Source: Burkholderiales bacterium
GTDB taxonomy: Bacteria; Pseudomonadota; Gammaproteobacteria; Burkholderiales; SG8-41
Direction: 5' to 3'
Length of the DNA: 64,000 nt
NCBI GenBank assembly: GCA_019751125.1
Contig: JAIENU010000003.1
Span: 1-64,000 of the forward strand
Positions 59,341 through 64,000 of this stretch are shown one piece after another. Every line of letters begins with the position of its first letter. Position 1 is the stretch's first letter. The notes below the pieces were generated by a model that worked only from the letters and a program-made list of their open reading frames with translations, was not told the origin of the DNA and searched no databases. Made by a program: the position numbers and the translations under genes.

Positions 59341-61392
59341 TTAATTGCCATTACGGCGGATACGTTCCGAAAAATCGCGGGCGAAGACCTGTTTGTCTCC
59401 CTGTCCGTTGCGTTCATAGGCTTCGAGCCGCGCCGTGACGATGAAGTCCTTTTTGTCACAGGCAACTTTCGTGCGCATCTCCGTGCGGGTGCCCCAGTCG
59501 CCGCGCTCGAACAGCCAGGTCCAAGTGACTTCGGCTTCACAGGCCAGCGGATCACCTTCGACGATGCGGTAACGCTCGGTCGAGCGCGCTTCGGCGATCA
59601 GGTTCTCGATCTCGTCATAACGGCCGCGGCCGCTGGAGTCGGTGACCTCGACGATGGTTTCGTTTTTGCCCATGTCGGTGCGCACGACACGGTTGCGGCC
59701 GCCGGCGGCGAGCGGCGTGCGCTTGAACGGCGGTGCGGCCTCGACCGGCTTGAACTTCACTTTGGCGTCTTCCTTGCGCGGCGGACGCACCGGCAGTTCG
59801 ATGAAGCTCTTGCCGGCATGCAGTGTCAGCGTCACCGGTTCCGGCGAAGGCCAGATCAGTGGCCAGTAGGTGGTGGACACGGCGACACGCAGACGATGGC
59901 CCTTGACGAAGGAGTAGCCGGCGTCGGCCAGCGGCACGCGCACGGTGTAACGCTGTCCCGGCTTGAGCCTGATCGGCTTGTCGGCGCCGTTGAGGTGGGT
60001 CAGGTTGAACACGCCGTAGGTGACGCGGGTCGAGGCGCCGTCGGGCGCGACATCGCAGAGCCGCACGCAGATGAAGGCGGTGGGCCGGTCCACCGACAGC
60101 GTCAGTGTTGCTACCGGCGTGCCGAGGATTTCGGTGGTCTTCGCCAGCGGCGCACCGTCGAAGCAGATCGACTTGCCGTCATCGGCGCGCTGGTCGCCGG
60201 GCATCTCGGGGCTGGCGCCGTGCTGGAACCAGGGCATCAGCTCGCCGCAGTCGAGGCCCAGCGTCTGCGGGGTGCAGGCGACGATCTTCACTGCCTTTCC
60301 TGCGCGTTCACCAAGTTGTCCGCCGTTGTTGAGTGACAAGCGCTTGGTCTTGATGCGTGACGAAGGCCACTGCGGTTCGGCCACCCAGCGGCCGGGTGAT
60401 TCCGCGTAATAGTTTTTCGCCGGCACCGCCTGCGGCATCCACGCGGTCAGCATGGGTTCCTTCATGATGCCGCCGCTTTTATCCTGCCCCGGTTTGCCGC
60501 GCATCCAATGGTCAAACCAGCGCAGCGTTTCCTGCAGGAAGCCGATCGCCGGCCCCGGCACGCCGAGGTGGGCGAAGCGGTGACCCCAGGGTCCGATCAG
60601 GCCCTTGCGCGGCACCTTGAGTTTTTTCAGGGTCTCTCCGACCGCGCCGACATAGGAGCTGTCGGCCCAGCCGCTGACCGCGTAGAACGGGCACTTGATG
60701 CGGTCGAAGTCGATGGCTCGGCTTTTCCAGTACTCGCTGTAGTTCTGGTGCTGCAGCGCCGAGATGATCTGCGGCACATTGCTCTCGAGGCGTGCCAGCC
60801 ACATCGCGCGCCATTTGTCACCGACCTGCAGCGGATCGGGCGGTCGCGACTTGTAGCCGAACATCTGTGTCGACCAGCGGATCGAGCGCAGCAGCACCGA
60901 GCCGCCGCGGAACACCTGGCTGTAGGTGTAGCGGTCGGGCGCGTAGGAGCAGGGCACGATGGCCTTGAGTTCCTTTGGCGCGCGGTAGGCGGTCTGGATG
61001 GCCTGGAAGCCACCCCAGGAAATGCCGAACATGCCCACCTGGCCGTCGCTCCAGGGCTGGGCGGCAATCCACTTCAGCACCTCCAGCGTGTCGTCCTGCT
61101 CCTGCTTCATCGCGAACACACCCTGCACGCCGTCGGAGTCGCCCGAGCCGCGGATGTCCACGCGCATGCAGGCATAGCCGTGGCCGGCAAAGTAGCGGTG
61201 GTGCATCGCATCGCGCGGCGCGTAGATGTCGCGCTTGCGGTAGGGCAGCACTTCGATGATGGTCGGTACCGGCTTGCTGGCAGCACTTTCCGGCAGCCAC
61301 AGCTTGGCGGCGAGCTTCACGCCGTCAGGCATCGGAATCCAGCAGTCGTCGGTTTCGGTCCAGCGGTGGGGGAAGTCGGTGATGGTTTTCAT
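59341..61392 (-). CDS. CocE/NonD family hydrolase (X-Pro dipeptidyl-peptidase-like)
   Basis: A 683-residue serine hydrolase. The alpha/beta-hydrolase part has DVRGSGDSDG and the nucleophile elbow GISWGGFQAIQTA near residue 130, with YAVSGWADSSYVGAV and GPWGHRF bearing the probable Asp and His of the triad. The C-terminal jelly-roll domain (from about residue 360, ending in basic and acidic segments) is typical of CocE and cephalosporin acylase relatives. It hydrolyses esters or amides; the specific substrate is unknown. The ATG at 61392 gives MKTITDFPHRW; a longer frame has no family residues. A Bug gene follows in the same direction and another is divergent. Confidence 0.88.
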   Translation of the reverse strand: MKTITDFPHRWTETDDCWIPMPDGVKLAAKLWLPESAASKPVPTIIEVLPYRKRDIYAPRDAMHHRYFAGHGYACMRVDIRGSGDSDGVQGVFAMKQEQDDTLEVLKWIAAQPWSDGQVGMFGISWGGFQAIQTAYRAPKELKAIVPCSYAPDRYTYSQVFRGGSVLLRSIRWSTQMFGYKSRPPDPLQVGDKWRAMWLARLESNVPQIISALQHQNYSEYWKSRAIDFDRIKCPFYAVSGWADSSYVGAVGETLKKLKVPRKGLIGPWGHRFAHLGVPGPAIGFLQETLRWFDHWMRGKPGQDKSGGIMKEPMLTAWMPQAVPAKNYYAESPGRWVAEPQWPSSRIKTKRLSLNNGGQLGERAGKAVKIVACTPQTLGLDCGELMPWFQHGASPEMPGDQRADDGKSICFDGAPLAKTTEILGTPVATLTLSVDRPTAFICVRLCDVAPDGASTRVTYGVFNLTHLNGADKPIRLKPGQRYTVRVPLADAGYSFVKGHRLRVAVSTTYWPLIWPSPEPVTLTLHAGKSFIELPVRPPRKEDAKVKFKPVEAAPPFKRTPLAAGGRNRVVRTDMGKNETIVEVTDSSGRGRYDEIENLIAEARSTERYRIVEGDPLACEAEVTWTWLFERGDWGTRTEMRTKVACDKKDFIVTARLEAYERNGQGDKQVFARDFSERIRRNGN

Positions 61393-61618
61393 GGCGGGTG
61401 TGCTCTCGAGCGTATGCAGAGTTGCAAGAATGAGTGTAGTCCCGCAGCGGTGATGCGGCAAAAAATCGCCTGCAGGGTCTGCAATGCTGACTTGCCGTCC
61501 AGTCGATGGACATCGCCGCAAGTCAGCTGCGCAAAATGCTGCGGTATAGTCGGCGTGCAGGGCTCAGCTTGCAATCAGCGCCAATACAATAAATCCAGAC
61601 ATCGCATCCGGAGGAGGC

Positions 61619-62584
61619 ATGGTTCGACATTTTGCAATCTTTTTTGCGTGGATCGCGACAAGTGCAGGCACGGCGATGGCGCAGGTGTTTCCGATGAAGC
61701 CGGTGCGTCTGATTGTTGCTTCTTCCCCCGGCAGCGGGGTCGATATCCTGGCAAGGCTGGTGGCGCCGAAAATGGCCGAAGCACTGGGGCAGCAGGTGCT
61801 GGTCGACAATCGTGCCGGCGCCGGTGGCAACCTGGGGGCTGCGTTTGCTGCCAGGTCTGCACCCGATGGGTACACCGTGTTCATGGCCACACCCGCGCAT
61901 GCCATCAGCGGCAGTGCTCCCGGCAATAAAACCGGCTACGATTTTTCACGTGATTTTTCACCGGTCAGCCTGCTGACCACGGGGCACTACATGCTGGTAG
62001 TGCATCCTTCGGTGCCGGCGAATGCGGTGAAGGATCTGGTGGCCCTGGCCAAGTCGCGACCGGGAAAACTCAACTATGCCTCGGCTGGAAACGGCAACGC
62101 GACCCATCTGGCTGGAGAGCTGTTCAATCTGATGGCCGGTGTCAAAACAGTGCATGTGCCGTACAAGGGCGGTGGACATGCGCGCACCGAACTGCTGGGC
62201 GGACAGGTTGATTTCATGTTCCACAACATTACTGCGGTGCTGGGTGATGTGCGGGACCGGCGTCTGCGTGCGCTCGCGGTGACCGGTCCCAAACGGGCCT
62301 TGGTCGCGCCGGAAATTCCCACGGTTGATGAATCCAGCCTGCGTGGCTATGACATCACTTCGTGGTTTGGTGCGATGGTTCCCGCTTCGACAGCGCAGGA
62401 GCCGGTGGCACGGCTGCATCGTGATTTTGCAAAGACTCTGCAGCTCGGGGACATCCGCGAAAAGCTGTCGGTGCTCGGTTCCGAGGCCCTGGGCAGCACG
62501 CCGGCAGAGTTTGCGCGGCATCTTCGTGCGGAACATGACAAATGGGGCACCCTGATCCGCAAAACCGGTTTGCAGATCGACTGA
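61619..62584 (+). CDS. Bug/TctC-family periplasmic solute-binding protein
   Basis: A 321-residue Bug protein with a short signal peptide (HFAIFFAWIATSAGTAMAQ), MKPVRLIVASSPGSGVDILARLVAPKM (the usual PPGG turn is SPGS here), VDNRAGAGGNLGAAFAAR and FMATPAHAISGSAPGN. GGAGGAGG just before the ATG is a strong ribosome binding site. It is divergent from the CocE-type hydrolase gene and followed after 46 bp by the polysaccharide deacetylase gene, with which it may be co-transcribed. The ligand is unknown. Confidence 0.92.
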   Translation: MVRHFAIFFAWIATSAGTAMAQVFPMKPVRLIVASSPGSGVDILARLVAPKMAEALGQQVLVDNRAGAGGNLGAAFAARSAPDGYTVFMATPAHAISGSAPGNKTGYDFSRDFSPVSLLTTGHYMLVVHPSVPANAVKDLVALAKSRPGKLNYASAGNGNATHLAGELFNLMAGVKTVHVPYKGGGHARTELLGGQVDFMFHNITAVLGDVRDRRLRALAVTGPKRALVAPEIPTVDESSLRGYDITSWFGAMVPASTAQEPVARLHRDFAKTLQLGDIREKLSVLGSEALGSTPAEFARHLRAEHDKWGTLIRKTGLQID

Positions 62585-62630
62585 AGGTGGCAGCGGTGCG
62601 GCGGATGCAGCGTGTTAAGATTTTTCCGCC

Positions 62631-63476
62631 ATGAAACGACACATTGCCTGCATCACCTTCGACTTCGATGCGATCTCGGGCTGGATCGCGAGGGGCATGA
62701 CTTCGCCATCGCCGATCTCCCGCGGTGAATTCGGTCCCAACGTCGCCCTGCCGCGCATCCTCGAGCTGCTCGACCAGCAGGGCATACCGACTTCCTGGTA
62801 TGTGCCGGGGCACACGCTGGAGACTTATCCCGAGCAATGCCGGCAGGTGTTCAAGGCCGGCCACGAAATCGGCCACCACGGCTGGACGCACCGTTCACCG
62901 GCGGCGATGACCCCGGAGCAGGAAGAAGCCGAGCTGGTGCGCGCCAATGAGCGCATCCGTGAACTGACCGGGCAGGGTGCACGCGGTTACCGCTCGCCGG
63001 CCTGGGATCTTTCGGAGCATTCCGCCGACCTGCTGCTGAAACACGGCTTTTTGTACGACAGCAGCATGATGGGTGATGACTACACGCCGTACCGCGTGCG
63101 CCGCGGTGATGTGATCGAACTGGAGAAGCCGGCGGTGTTCGGCCCGGAGACGCCGCTGATTGAAATGCCGGTGAGTTGGACGCTCGACGACTACCCGCAC
63201 TTTGAGTTCATCCGCACGCCGACCTGGATCCTCCCCGGCAACATGAATGCCAACAAAGTGCTGGAGAACTGGGTGAACGATTTTGTTTACCTGCGCGACC
63301 ACCTGGACTGGGGCGTGATCACCTACACCTTCCATCCCTTTGTCATCGGCCGCGGGCATCGCATGATGGTGCTGGAGAAACTGATCCGCACGCTGAAGGA
63401 TGGCGGTGCGGTGTTCATGAAGCTCGAGGATGCCGCTGCCGAGTATGCGCAGCGCGCGCCCTTCAAGCCGCGCTGA
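62631..63476 (+). CDS. Polysaccharide deacetylase family protein
   Basis: A 281-residue NodB-homology protein of the cytoplasmic subgroup (no signal peptide) that includes cyclic imidases and allantoinase-like enzymes as well as peptidoglycan deacetylases. Visible metal residues are the Asp in CITFDFDAIS and the two His in GHEIGHHGWTHRSP near residue 85; YRSPAWDLSEHSADLLLKHGF and TYTFHPFVIGRGHRMMVLEKLI are family segments. Because it has no secretion signal and follows a Bug gene, a small imide or amide substrate is more likely than cell-wall glycan; this is an inference. No clear ribosome binding site precedes the ATG. Confidence 0.87.
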   Translation: MKRHIACITFDFDAISGWIARGMTSPSPISRGEFGPNVALPRILELLDQQGIPTSWYVPGHTLETYPEQCRQVFKAGHEIGHHGWTHRSPAAMTPEQEEAELVRANERIRELTGQGARGYRSPAWDLSEHSADLLLKHGFLYDSSMMGDDYTPYRVRRGDVIELEKPAVFGPETPLIEMPVSWTLDDYPHFEFIRTPTWILPGNMNANKVLENWVNDFVYLRDHLDWGVITYTFHPFVIGRGHRMMVLEKLIRTLKDGGAVFMKLEDAAAEYAQRAPFKPR

Positions 63477-63490
63477 GCCACTCAGCGCGG
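63468..63490 (+). other. Hairpin over the deacetylase stop codon
   Basis: CCGCGCTGAG, CCA loop, CTCAGCGCGG: a perfect 10-bp stem that includes the stop codon (63474-63476). There is no T-tract. It may act in 3'-end stability. Confidence 0.6.
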
Positions 63491-63509
63491 TGCTTACTGG
63501 GTAATTACT

Positions 63510-63532
63510 CTGTAAGCCATTGTTTTAATTCA
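63510..63532 (-). repeat. Post-stop AT-rich motif, copy 8 (Gfo/Idh stop)
   Basis: The minus strand reads GAATTAAAACAATGGCTTAC, matching the consensus except for the first base. The stop codon TGA of the oxidoreductase gene is part of it, in the same sense. GCTTAC at its end pairs with GTAAGC 14 nt further on. Confidence 0.78.
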
Positions 63533-64000
63533 CTTTTTCTTCTTGGCCTTGGCGCGCTTTGCGGGCGCGGCCTTGCGTTTGGCCTTGGCCGCCGGCTTGC
63601 GCGCTTTTGTCGTGCCGCCTGCAGCCGCCTTGCGCGCACCGATTTTCACCGGCTTGCCGCTGCGCGCGGATTCGATGATCGATTCCAGCACGGTGACGCC
63701 GTGGATTTCATCACCGCCGGCCACGGCCAGCGACTGCCTTGCGGCAACAGCCTTGGCGAAATGCTCCAGTTCGGCGCGTTCGGTGCTGGTCTCGGGGAAG
63801 GTCATCAGTTCCGGACGTTTTTTCTCGCGCAGGTTGTCCGGGTTGAGCAGGCAGACCTGCATGTTCCAGGTGCTGAGGTGTTCGACATCACCGACCTGCA
63901 CCCAGCCCTTGGAGCCGAAGACCTGCATGCGCCAGGTTTCGGCGGTGGCGATGAAGGTACCGAGGTAACCGCTGGCGCCGCCCTTGAAGCGGAACAGCAT
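63530..64000 (-). CDS. Gfo/Idh/MocA family oxidoreductase, C-terminal part
   Basis: The 5' end lies beyond the window; 156 residues are visible. YLGTFIATAETWRMQVFGSKGWVQVGD is typical of the C-terminal beta-sheet domain of Gfo/Idh/MocA dehydrogenases, followed by ELEHFAKAVAARQSLAVAGGDEIHGVTVLESIIESARSG. The last 35 residues are a basic tail of Lys, Ala, Pro and Arg (ending AKRAKAKKKK) which is not part of the family fold and resembles the tails of histone H1-like bacterial proteins. The in-frame ATG at the window edge is not taken as the start. Confidence 0.75.
   Translation of the reverse strand: MLFRFKGGASGYLGTFIATAETWRMQVFGSKGWVQVGDVEHLSTWNMQVCLLNPDNLREKKRPELMTFPETSTERAELEHFAKAVAARQSLAVAGGDEIHGVTVLESIIESARSGKPVKIGARKAAAGGTTKARKPAAKAKRKAAPAKRAKAKKKK

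Overview
The window is 64 kb of GC-rich chromosome from a beta-proteobacterium, most likely of the order Burkholderiales; the genus cannot be read from the sequence. Evidence for this is the core gene order gyrA-serC-serA-pheA-hisC-tyrA-aroA-cmk-rpsA-ihfB-lapA-lapB-pyrF-rfaE1-rfaD-cysM, the EarP/EF-P pair, a tmRNA whose tag reads ANDERYSLAA, and four solitary Bug (TctC-type) solute-binding proteins. No phage, transposase, plasmid gene or CRISPR array was seen.

Layout. 1-8.2 kb: earP-efp, rlmJ, a RidA-family gene, tmRNA, a secreted protein of unknown function, then a minus-strand block ompA, mtaD-ubiG-gph. 8.7-28.3 kb: a long plus-strand housekeeping run for DNA gyrase, serine, phenylalanine/tyrosine/shikimate synthesis, ribosomal protein S1, IHF-beta, LPS assembly control (LapA/LapB), heptose synthesis, cysteine synthesis, an exonuclease and RlmD. 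28.3-35.7 kb: a Bax-inhibitor-like membrane protein, a tRNA-Ser preceded by a broken tRNA-Ser copy with an insertion in its anticodon loop, then an accessory cluster of three amidases, a GatC/AtzG-like small subunit, a Bug protein and queD. 35.8-49 kb: lysC, tRNA-Ser(GCU), a large GAF/EAL signalling protein, AsmA, tRNA-Asn, an unusual response regulator, tyrB, uvrB and a low-molecular-weight phosphatase. 48-64 kb: accessory and stress genes, namely Bug proteins, an ADP-forming acyl-CoA synthetase, an MFS exporter, katG behind an OxyR-like site, umuDC behind a LexA box, an AT-rich fic gene, a CocE-type hydrolase, a polysaccharide deacetylase and a truncated Gfo/Idh oxidoreductase.

The most unexpected signal is a dispersed AT-rich motif, CAATWAAAACAATGRSTTAY. 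It occurs in eight clear copies and one decayed copy, each overlapping or within about 26 nt downstream of a stop codon (efp, gph, pheA, pyrF, cysM, LMW-PTP, MFS, CocE hydrolase, Gfo/Idh). I do not recognise it. Other notable points are an amidase that carries at its C-terminus the same small domain its neighbour encodes as a separate 64-residue protein, the octamer array between umuD and fic, and the interrupted tRNA-Ser copy.
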